From assembly GCA_022614695.1 (NCBI GenBank), contig JAKEIC010000044.1, forward strand, positions 1-35,602: DNA of 35,602 nt. The letters run 5' to 3'. Below the pieces are notes generated by a model. That model searched no databases and had not been told where the DNA came from. It was given only the letters and a program-made list of their open reading frames with translations. This DNA is from Planctomycetales bacterium. Its GTDB lineage: Bacteria > Planctomycetota > JAKEIC01. Below, in pieces: positions 21,279 to 29,472 of this stretch. Position numbers and translations under genes: made by a program. Numbering within the stretch: the stretch's first letter is position 1; every line of letters begins with the position of its first letter.

Positions 21279-22376
21279 CTAGTGCCAACCGTCCGGGAAC
21301 AGATGCCCCCGCGCCGCCCAGACGCGCGGCTCGTCGTAGCCGATCAGGTCCGGGTTGCGGCCGCGCGCGACCGCGCGGTGGTAGGCGAGGAGCTGCCAGG
21401 GCACCGTGTGGAGGATGGCCGATGTCGCTGCAGGTGCCGCTGGGAGCCTCAGCACCAGGTCGGCTCCCACCCCGTCCTCCTCCGCGCCCGAGGCGACCGC
21501 GACGGTACGCAGGCCGAGGACCCGGAGCCCGGCGAGCACCATCCGCGCCCGGGCGAGCGACGCCCCGTGCGCGCAGACTCCCGCGAGCCACCCCTCCTCG
21601 CAGGCGAGCTGGGGACCGTGGACGGCCTGCTCCAGCTCGTAGCCCTCGGCCACCTGGCCCGCGGCCTCGCGGACCTTGAGCGCCCCCTCGAGGGCGGCCG
21701 CCTCGCAGGCGCCGCCGGCGGCGAGCAGAAGAGGCCGCTCCTCGCCGGCCAGTTCCCGGGCGATCGGATCGGCCGTCGCGATCGTGTCGCGCAGCAGGTC
21801 CGGGAGCGCCTCCGGGTCCTCGGGTCCCCCGCAGGCCGCCGCGAGGACGAGCCCGGCCTCCCCGGCCGCGGCATACGAGACCGTGTGGCAGCGGCTCGCC
21901 TCCGTCCCCGCGGGGAGCCGCACGAAGTGCTCCGCGTCCTCCCGGATCGGCGCCCCCTCGTTCGGCGACAGTGCGATCGTGCAGGCGCCCGAGAGCCGGG
22001 CCGCCCGGACCGCCTCGCGGGTCGGGAGCGTCCTCCCCGAGTGCGAGAGCGCGATCAGGCACTCGCCCTTGCCCGGGGCGAACGAGCCGCGCCCGATCTC
22101 GAACGCGGGAGCCGCCTCCGCCGGGAGCTTCGCCGTGCGGAGGGCGGCCGCGACGACCATCGCCCCGTGGTAGGCCGTGCCGCACCCCGTGACCACGATC
22201 CGCGGGGCCCACCGGACGAACTCGAGGGCCTCGCCGAAGATCCTCGCCCCCGCCCGGAAGACCACCCGCACCGCCTCGGGCTGGGCCTGGATCATCTCCC
22301 AGGTGTGGAAGGGATGCGCCTCGCGCCGGGGCTGGCCGGGGTCGGTCGAGGGCGGCGCCCCGCCGTTCGACGCCAC
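21279..22376 (-). CDS. SIS-domain sugar-phosphate isomerase/deaminase, GlmS-isomerase-like
   Basis: The roughly 365-residue protein contains two SIS domains and no glutaminase domain. HPFHTWEMIQAQPEAV (21-36) is the usual lead-in of GlmS-related SIS proteins. The first SIS domain has VVTGCGTAYHGAM (61-73) and ALSHSGRT (109-116), the phosphosugar-binding Ser/Thr loops. The second has LLLAAGGACEAAALEGALK and YELEQAVHGPQ, in place of the GlmS E-L-K-H-G catalytic segment. It ends with a DGWH tail. It probably acts on an amino- or ketose-phosphate in the AgaS/FrlB manner; the substrate is unknown. GTG 22376 was chosen because it gives a short leader to HPFHTWEM; no Shine-Dalgarno sequence is visible. 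It is divergent from the methyltransferase gene and lies 4 bases before the lipoprotein gene. Confidence 0.85.
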   Translation of the reverse strand: MASNGGAPPSTDPGQPRREAHPFHTWEMIQAQPEAVRVVFRAGARIFGEALEFVRWAPRIVVTGCGTAYHGAMVVAAALRTAKLPAEAAPAFEIGRGSFAPGKGECLIALSHSGRTLPTREAVRAARLSGACTIALSPNEGAPIREDAEHFVRLPAGTEASRCHTVSYAAAGEAGLVLAAACGGPEDPEALPDLLRDTIATADPIARELAGEERPLLLAAGGACEAAALEGALKVREAAGQVAEGYELEQAVHGPQLACEEGWLAGVCAHGASLARARMVLAGLRVLGLRTVAVASGAEEDGVGADLVLRLPAAPAATSAILHTVPWQLLAYHRAVARGRNPDLIGYDEPRVWAARGHLFPDGWH

Positions 22377-22517
22377 CAGGGCCGCGTGGCGGCCGGAGGG
22401 AGGGCGCCGGAGTCGCTCCGAGGTCTTGCGGTTCCGATGCGCCCCGCCCACAGTGAAGCTCCATCCTACAAGATCGGCTCCGGCCTCGCCCGCCAGCGCC
22501 GGGGCCGCCGACTCCCC

Positions 22518-23177
22518 GTGACCACCAATCCCGAGCGGCAGCGCGTCTACTGGGATTCGGACCACGGCCACCGCGAGGCGAGCCATCCGGTGGTCGAAGC
22601 GTTCGCAAGGCAGCGCTGGGCGCACGTCGCCCGACGGCTCCCGCTCGCGGAGGTCCGGACCGCGCTCGACGTGGGCTGCGGGAGCGGGTTCGGGACCGCC
22701 CACGCGCCGCCGGGGATCCGGATCGCCGGCTGCGACGGGTCGCTCCGGATGCTCGGGCAACACCCGGGCGGCCCGCGGCTCCGCGCCGACGCCCTCGACC
22801 TCCCCTTCCGTCCCGCGAGCTTCGACCTCGTCTTCTGCTGGGAGCTCCTGCACCACGTGGCCGAGCCGCGGCGGGCGCTCGCGGAGATGGCCCGGGTCTC
22901 GCGCCGCTTCGTCCTGGTCTTCGAGCCGAACGTCTGGAACCCCGCGCAGTTCCTCTTCGCGCTGGCCGACCGCGAGCACCGGTGGGTGCTCCGGTTCACG
23001 CGGCGCTACCTCCTCGGGGAGGTGGCGGCGGCGGGCCTCCGCCCGGTCCGCCACGAGCGCGGGGGGCTCGTCTTCCCGAACAAGACCCCGGGCTGGCTCG
23101 CCTCGGTCTTCCGGCGGCTCCCGTTCCGGGTCCCCTTCCTCGGCATCTCGCAGCTCGTGATCGCCGAGAAGGGGTAG
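22518..23177 (+). CDS. Class I SAM-dependent methyltransferase (Methyltransf_11 type)
   Basis: The 219-residue protein has motif I ALDVGCGSGFG (49-59), the acidic loop end CDGSLRML, the post-motif ADALDLPF, and motif IV FDLVFCWELLHHV. EMARVSRRFVLVFEP follows, the usual small-molecule methyltransferase pattern. The C-terminal part (about 140-219) has RRYLLGEVAAAGL and a hydrophobic end (FRVPFLGISQLVIAEKG), like enzymes that act on quinones, lipids or glycans. GTG 22518 begins VTTNPERQRVYWDSDHGH; an in-frame ATG at 22437 is possible but adds Arg-rich sequence. It is followed by a B12-type radical SAM gene 20 bases later, so both may modify the same small molecule or lipid. The 141-base divergent gap 22377-22517 shows no clear promoter. 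Confidence 0.87.
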   Translation: MTTNPERQRVYWDSDHGHREASHPVVEAFARQRWAHVARRLPLAEVRTALDVGCGSGFGTAHAPPGIRIAGCDGSLRMLGQHPGGPRLRADALDLPFRPASFDLVFCWELLHHVAEPRRALAEMARVSRRFVLVFEPNVWNPAQFLFALADREHRWVLRFTRRYLLGEVAAAGLRPVRHERGGLVFPNKTPGWLASVFRRLPFRVPFLGISQLVIAEKG

Positions 23178-23181
23178 AATC

Positions 23182-23196
23182 CCCGGTCCCACCGGG
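23182..23196. promoter_or_regulatory. Short hairpin before the B12 radical SAM gene
   Basis: CCCGGT-CCC-ACCGGG is a perfect 6-bp stem ending 1 base before ATG 23198. It follows TAGAATCCCC (23175-23184), the same ten bases found at 18599-18608 before amrS. The TAG of this motif is the stop of the methyltransferase gene. There is no clear Shine-Dalgarno sequence for the downstream start. Confidence 0.4.
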
Positions 23197-23197
23197 C

Positions 23198-24580
23198 ATG
23201 AAGGCACTCCTCGTCCAGCCGAGCTCCGCGGAGGTCTACCGCGAGACGAACGTCCGCGAGGCGCTGCAGCCAGCGCCGCCGCTCAACCTCTGCCTGCTGG
23301 CGGCCACTCTCCGCCCGCGGCACGAGGTGCGGATCGTGGACCTCGAGGTCGTGCCGGGCGGTCCCGACGCGGCGGCGGCCGCGGCGCGGGAGTTCGCCCC
23401 CGACTGGGTCGCGGTGACGTTCCGGACTCCCCACTACGAGCAGGCGCGGACGATCGTCCGCAAGATCCGGGAGGCCGCGCCGAGGGCCCGGGTCGTGTCC
23501 GGCGGCGTCCACTCGACGGTCTTCCCCGAGGAGGTCGTCCGGGACCTCGGGGTGGACGCCGCCGCGTTCGACGAGGGGGACGAGTCCTTCCCCGCGCTCG
23601 TGGACGGGATCCCTTTCGAGAAGATCCGCGGGATCGCGTGGCGCCGCGACGACGGGACGGTCGTCCGGAACCCCGACGCCCCCCTGATGGCGATGGACAA
23701 GCTCCCGGTCCCCGCCTGGGACCTCGTGGACCTCGAGCCCTACCGCGTGAAGACGGTCACCCACAAGGGGACTCCGCTCGCCTACCTCGAGTTCTCCCGC
23801 GGCTGTCCCGCGCGGTGCGTCTACTGCACGAACTTCTTCGGCCGGAGCTTCCGGGCGAAGTCCCCCGCCCGGTTCGTGGACGAGATCGAGGCGACGATGG
23901 CCGCGGGGTTCCGCGAGTTCAACGTGGCCGACGACTCGTTCACGACCGACACCCCGCGCGCGATCGAGGTCTGCCGCGAGATCGTGCGCCGGGGGCTGAA
24001 GGTCCCCTGGTGCGCGACGAACGGGCTCCGGGTCGCGAACGTGACCGAGGAGTTCTTCGAGGCGGCCTCCAAGGCCGGCCTCCACCTCTGCTCGTTCGGG
24101 CTCGAGACCGGGAACAAGCAGGTCCTCGCGGGGATCAAGAAGGGGGCCACCCTCGAGCAGGGGCGCCAGGCGGTCCATTGGGCACGCAAGCACGGGGTGA
24201 ACGCGATCGGCTACTTCGTGCTCGGCCTACCCGGCGACACCCCCGAGACCATGGAGGAGACGATCCGCTTCGCGACGGAGCTGCCCCTCACCTTCGCCAA
24301 GTTCTCGATCACCGTCCCGCTCCCCGGGACGGAGCTCTGGTCCCGCTGGCGGGACAAGATCCACGTGAACTCCTGGGAGGACTTCAACACCCACCGCGTC
24401 CCGCGCGCCCTCTACGACCACCCCGAGCTCGCCTGGGACGTGATCGAGGACCACTACAAGCGCGCCTACCGCCGCTTCTACCTGCGGCCGCGCTACATGG
24501 CCCGGCGGTTCTTCGAGAGCCTCCGGAACGGCCGCTTCCTGCTCGAGCTGAAGATGGCGGCGACGATGAACTGGTGGTAA
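23198..24580 (+). CDS. B12-binding-domain radical SAM protein
   Basis: The 460-residue protein has an N-terminal cobalamin-binding-like Rossmann domain (about 1-140; MKALLVQPSS, then VVSGGVHSTVFPE). As in the BchE group, no DxHxxG is present. Next come the linker MDKLPVPAWDLVDLEPY and the radical SAM barrel with SRGCPARCVYC (C203, C207, C210). Later elements are VADDSFTTDTPRAIEVC, SFGLETGNKQVL, YFVLGLPGDTPETMEETI and PLPGTELW. The C-terminus (about 410-460) is basic and aromatic (YKRAYRRFYLRPRYMARRFF), which suggests membrane or lipid proximity. Members of this class methylate, cyclise or rearrange tetrapyrroles, hopanoids, lipids or natural products; the substrate is unknown. It lies 20 bases after the methyltransferase gene and ends in a strong terminator. 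Confidence 0.92.
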   Translation: MKALLVQPSSAEVYRETNVREALQPAPPLNLCLLAATLRPRHEVRIVDLEVVPGGPDAAAAAAREFAPDWVAVTFRTPHYEQARTIVRKIREAAPRARVVSGGVHSTVFPEEVVRDLGVDAAAFDEGDESFPALVDGIPFEKIRGIAWRRDDGTVVRNPDAPLMAMDKLPVPAWDLVDLEPYRVKTVTHKGTPLAYLEFSRGCPARCVYCTNFFGRSFRAKSPARFVDEIEATMAAGFREFNVADDSFTTDTPRAIEVCREIVRRGLKVPWCATNGLRVANVTEEFFEAASKAGLHLCSFGLETGNKQVLAGIKKGATLEQGRQAVHWARKHGVNAIGYFVLGLPGDTPETMEETIRFATELPLTFAKFSITVPLPGTELWSRWRDKIHVNSWEDFNTHRVPRALYDHPELAWDVIEDHYKRAYRRFYLRPRYMARRFFESLRNGRFLLELKMAATMNWW

Positions 24581-24602
24581 GCGGGCGCGCGGCGCGCCCG
24601 CT
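24580..24602. terminator. Bidirectional hairpin terminator between convergent genes
   Basis: AGCGGGCGCG-CGG-CGCGCCCGCT is a perfect 10-bp, all but one pair G-C stem. It starts at the last base of the radical SAM TAA stop and ends inside the stop region of the convergent DUF4349 gene, so it can terminate both transcripts. There is no T-tract on either side. Confidence 0.7.
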
Positions 24603-25233
24603 AATCCCAGACGAAGAGCCACCTCACGGCGTAGTAGGCCCCGTACAAGAGCCACCCGACCGGGCCGGGGCCCGACTCCGATGCGAAGTGGACCTCGACC
24701 GTGGCCCGGGCGATGCGGGACTCGAGGAGCGCGCGCGCGGCCTGGAGGCGCTCGATCTCCAGGGTCACGCGCTCGAGCTCGCGCTCGACCGTGATGGCCC
24801 CGGCCACGTCGGTCGCCCGCGCGAGGAGCTGGAGGTAGCGCGCCCGCGCTCTCTCCAGGTTGTCGAGCCGGACGGCGAGGTCGCGGTGGTGGACGGCGAA
24901 ATCCTCGGCGCGGACCTCCCGGTCCCGCACGTCGCCGAGCCCGACGAGCGCCTCGAGCAGGTCGTCCAGACGCGCGTTCGGGATCCGGAGGATTGCAGAA
25001 CCCTCCGAAGCCCGCTCCACGTAGCCGCCCCGGACCCTCGCGAGCGCCTCGGCCTCCCGGACGGCCCGTTCGGGCTCCTCGCAGACAATCGAGAGCCGGG
25101 CCGTCCGGACCACGGAGGGGTCGGGCTCCCCGAAGTGTCCGAGGCCCGCGCGGATCGCCGGGTCGTGGCGGGGCGCGAGGGCACACCCCGCGGCGAGGAC
25201 GGCGGCGGACGAGAGGGCGGCGGCGACGCGCAT
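24601..25233 (-). CDS. DUF4349 domain lipoprotein
   Basis: The 210-residue protein has the lipobox LAAGC (C17). It then follows the DUF4349 pattern closely: ARLSIVCEEPERAVREAEAL, RGGYVE, AILRIPNARLDDLLEAL, GDVRDREVRAEDFAVHHRDL, RLDNLERARARYLQLL, the coiled-coil VERELERVTLEIERLQAAR and the closing TVEVHFAS. A hydrophobic Trp-rich tail (WLLYGAYYAVRWLFVW) ends the protein and may be a C-terminal membrane helix. DUF4349 proteins are outer-surface or periplasmic; some bacterial members have been linked to envelope sensing, but the role here is open. ATG 25233 has GGAGGA at good spacing. It is the last gene of the long minus-strand run and lies 44 bases after the acyl-CoA synthetase gene. Confidence 0.88.
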   Translation of the reverse strand: MRVAAALSSAAVLAAGCALAPRHDPAIRAGLGHFGEPDPSVVRTARLSIVCEEPERAVREAEALARVRGGYVERASEGSAILRIPNARLDDLLEALVGLGDVRDREVRAEDFAVHHRDLAVRLDNLERARARYLQLLARATDVAGAITVERELERVTLEIERLQAARALLESRIARATVEVHFASESGPGPVGWLLYGAYYAVRWLFVWD

Positions 25234-25277
25234 GGGTTCCTCCTCGACCTCTCAAGGGCGCGGGCCGGCCGCGAGGT

Positions 25278-27148
<1,871 letters not shown>

Positions 27149-27164
<16 letters not shown>

Positions 27165-27847
27165 GATCCCTCCGCCAGCGCCCGGTCGGCCGCGTCGGTG
27201 AGCGAGTTCAAGGCCGACTCGAGCGCCGCGCGGCTGCCCTCGAGCGCCTCCCGGTCCCCGTCCGCCGGAACGGGCACGGGATCCCCGTAGGCGACGACCA
27301 CGCGCGCGAACGGCAGCGGGATCTGGAACCGGTCCCAGGACACGAAGCGCACGACCGGCCAGGCCGCGTAGCTCGTCGGCCAGACGGCGCCCGCGCCCGA
27401 GTCGCGCGCCGTGGCGACGGGGCCGATCTTCGAGACCCGCGCGGGTCCCCTCGGCCCGTCGGCCATGAAGCAGGCGACCTTGCCCCCGCGGACGACGTCG
27501 GTCAGCTCGAGGAGAGCCCCGGCGGCGCGGGTGCTCGAGGAGCCGCGCACGATCCCATAGCCCAGGCGCTCGAGCGTGCGGCCGATGATCTCCCCGTCCG
27601 GCGAGAGGCTCACCATCACGGCGGCCGGCTTCCCGAGCATGAACCGCGCGAAGTAGAAGAGCCTCTGGTGCCAGACGGCGAAGACGGCGGGTCCTCCCCG
27701 CGAGCGCTCCTCGGCGGCCCGGGCCTTGTCGGGGTCGAGGAACGCGACCCGGTACGTCCGGGTCAGGAGACGGATCCCGAGCGACCAGATCGGCGGGAGG
27801 ATGCGATTGAGGATGCCGTAGAGGACCTGGCTCTTGCGTGAGGCCAT
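27149..27847 (-). CDS. DUF374 lysophospholipid-acyltransferase-like protein
   Basis: The 232-residue protein matches DUF374: AVFAVWHQRLFYFARFML (the His-containing block replacing HxxxxD), VSLSPDGEIIGRTLERLG, VRGSSSTRAAGALLEL and ADGPRGPARVSKIG. One hydrophobic segment near the N-terminus (about 10-28) suggests inner-membrane association. DUF374 enzymes belong to the LPLAT superfamily, and some take the place of LpxL/LpxM in lipid A or related lipid acylation. The start ATG 27847 has GAGG 7 bases upstream and TATAAT 15 bases upstream. The 16-base overlap with the acyl-CoA synthetase gene supports a common role in acylating an envelope lipid. Confidence 0.92.
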
Positions 27848-27862
27848 CTCGCGCCTCGGGAG

Positions 27863-27868
27863 ATTATA
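27863..27868 (-). promoter_or_regulatory. -10 hexamer TATAAT upstream of the DUF374 gene
   Basis: A perfect TATAAT on the minus strand lies 15 bases before ATG 27847, in the 58-base gap after the RlmI-like gene. It predicts a very short leader that still contains GAGG. No good -35 box is seen at normal spacing. It would let the two lipid genes be transcribed apart from the upstream kinase run. Confidence 0.5.
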
Positions 27869-27905
27869 GGAGTCGAGGCGGGGCTCCTCCGGGGGGAACG
27901 ACTCG

Positions 27906-29129
27906 TCAATCCCTCACGGCGAGCACGAACTTGAGGTACCGCCCCTCCGGGAATCCGACCGGCACCGGGTGGTCCGGGGGGAGCGAGCGCCACTCGACGG
28001 CGCGGAGCGAGGCCCCCGCATCGGCGGCGCCGTCCCGGAGCGCCTCCCAGAACTGGTCCCCGGTCACATGGCCCGTGGAGGAGGAGGCGGCGAGGAGTCC
28101 CCCCGGCTTCGTCACGCGCGCGGCCGCCGCGGCGAGCTTCCGGTAGCCCGTCACCGCGCTCCAGACGCCCTTCTTCCCCGTCGCGAGGGAGGGCGGGTCG
28201 AGGATCACGATGTCGTACACGTTGCCCCGCCGGGCCTCGCGGCCGAGGAACTCGAAGACGTCGTCCGGGAAGAACCGGTGCGCGTGCGGGTCCAGCCCGT
28301 TCAGTTCGAGGTTGCGTCTCGCGGCCTCGTGGGCGCGCTTGGAGACGTCCACGCTCGTCGTGCGGGCGGCTCCCCCCGCGGCGGCGGCGACCGAGAAGCC
28401 CCCCGTGTACGCGAAGGCGTTCAGCACGTCGGCCCCCCGGGCCCGCTCGCGCACGATCCGTCGGTTCTCGCGCTGGTCGAGGAAGAGCCCCGGCCGGGCG
28501 CCGCCGTCGAGCGCTCCCAGGAACCGGAGGCCGTTCTCCCGGACGACGAGGCCGTCCGGCGGCCGGCGACCCGAGGCGAGCCGGACGGCGCCCTCTCCCC
28601 CCTCCCGCTCGGCCGGCCCGCCCGCGCCGCCCCGGAGCCGCTCGCGGACGAGCACGCCCTCGAGCGGCGCCGAGGCCCGGATCGCCTCCACCACCGCGTC
28701 CATGTGGGGCTGCCAGGCCCGCGTGTGGAGCTGGAGCGTGGCCCAGGCGCCCGAGCCGTCCTCCGCCCCGAGGAGGTCGGCGAGGAGCCCCGGCAGGGCG
28801 TCCCCCTCGCCGTTCACGAGGCGGTAGGCGGTGGTTCCCGAGAGGTCGAGCAGCCGCGCGCGGAGGTCGCGGGCGGCCGCGAACCGGCGCGCCAGCAGCT
28901 CCGGCCCGAAGACCTCGCCCTCGTCCCGCGTGAAGACGCGGACGCCGATGGGCGGATCCGGGTCCGTGAGCCCCCGCGCGAGGAACCGCCCGGTCGCGTC
29001 GAGGAGGTCCACGACGTCGCCGGGCCGCGCCCGGCGCAGCGCCGCGTAGCGCGGCCCGTGGAAAAGCCAGGGATGACCGCGGCGGAGGATCGCGGCGTCG
29101 GCCGGAGCGAGGCGGAGTTCGAGAGGCAC
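27906..29129 (-). CDS. Class I rRNA methyltransferase, RlmI/RlmK family
   Basis: The roughly 407-residue protein has an N-terminal PUA domain (about 2-80: LRRGHPWLFHGPRYAAL, PGDVVDLLDATGRFLARG), a middle EEHEA-like domain (TAYRLVNGEGDALPGLLADL) and a C-terminal Rossmann methyltransferase domain. The latter has GLFLDQRENR, motif I VLNAFAYTGGFSVAAAAGG, DVSKRAHEAARRNLELNG and motif IV DIVILDPPSLA. E. coli RlmI forms m5C1962 in 23S rRNA, and this is the closest known family; the exact site is not proven. GTG 29129 gives the conserved opening PLELRLAPADA; the frame upstream is repeat-like sequence. No Shine-Dalgarno sequence is seen; TATCAT (29142-29147) lies 12 bases before the start. It follows the small kinase-linked gene by 25 bases. 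Confidence 0.92.
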   Translation of the reverse strand: MPLELRLAPADAAILRRGHPWLFHGPRYAALRRARPGDVVDLLDATGRFLARGLTDPDPPIGVRVFTRDEGEVFGPELLARRFAAARDLRARLLDLSGTTAYRLVNGEGDALPGLLADLLGAEDGSGAWATLQLHTRAWQPHMDAVVEAIRASAPLEGVLVRERLRGGAGGPAEREGGEGAVRLASGRRPPDGLVVRENGLRFLGALDGGARPGLFLDQRENRRIVRERARGADVLNAFAYTGGFSVAAAAGGAARTTSVDVSKRAHEAARRNLELNGLDPHAHRFFPDDVFEFLGREARRGNVYDIVILDPPSLATGKKGVWSAVTGYRKLAAAAARVTKPGGLLAASSSTGHVTGDQFWEALRDGAADAGASLRAVEWRSLPPDHPVPVGFPEGRYLKFVLAVRD

Positions 29130-29135
29130 GGCGGC

Positions 29136-29153
29136 GGCGGGATGATACCCGCC
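29136..29153. repeat. Inverted repeat around TATCAT before the RlmI-like gene
   Basis: GGCGGG-ATGATA-CCCGCC is a perfect 6-bp inverted repeat that frames, on the minus strand, the -10-like TATCAT. It fills most of the 25-base gap between the small gene and the RlmI-like start. The adjoining CCCGCCCCTAC resembles half of a 'GTAGGGGCGGG' interspersed repeat known to me from other environmental genomes (unverified). It may be an operator, a hairpin or a repeat remnant. Confidence 0.4.
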
Positions 29154-29154
29154 C

Positions 29155-29472
29155 CTACGATCCGGATAGGTCCGCGCGCGCCCGTTCGAGCACCGCAAGC
29201 CCCGGCTCGATGGCGCGCCACAGGACCGGCGCGCTCCCCACGATCCGCGCGAACTCCCGGTAGGGCTCGCTCGCCTCGCCGAGGCGCTCGCGGAGGAATC
29301 GGAGGCAGTCGGTCTTCCAGCGGTTCACGGCCGCCTGGTCCCAGACGATCGGCCGGCCGCTCCCCCACTCCTCGAACGACTCGCCCCCCTCCCGGACCGT
29401 CGCGAGCGCCTCGCGCCCGCGGCGGAGGAGCGCGTCCAGCTCCGCGAGCCTCTTCGGGTCGGGGCCCGTCAT
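29155..29472 (-). CDS. Small hypothetical protein coupled to the kinase gene
   Basis: The function is not recognised. The 105-residue product is soluble and mostly helical, with charged heptad-like helices at about 5-30 and 50-66 (WKTDCLRFLRERLGEASEPY) and 76-100. It has Trp residues at conserved-looking positions (EEWGSGRPIVWDQAAVNRW). Its ATG overlaps the stop of the kinase gene in ATGA, which argues for coupled translation and for a real gene. It might act with the kinase or be a DNA/protein-binding adaptor, but nothing in the sequence decides this. Codon use matches its neighbours. Confidence 0.72.
   Translation of the reverse strand: MTGPDPKRLAELDALLRRGREALATVREGGESFEEWGSGRPIVWDQAAVNRWKTDCLRFLRERLGEASEPYREFARIVGSAPVLWRAIEPGLAVLERARADLSGS

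Noticed and set aside
22377-22608. Upstream extension of the SIS-domain protein beginning MARLAVAVV
   Set aside because: It would overlap the start of the methyltransferase gene and adds Arg-rich sequence not typical of the family.
23160-23200. Cobalamin riboswitch before the B12 radical SAM gene
   Set aside because: Only 20 bases separate it from the previous gene, far too short; only a small hairpin is seen.
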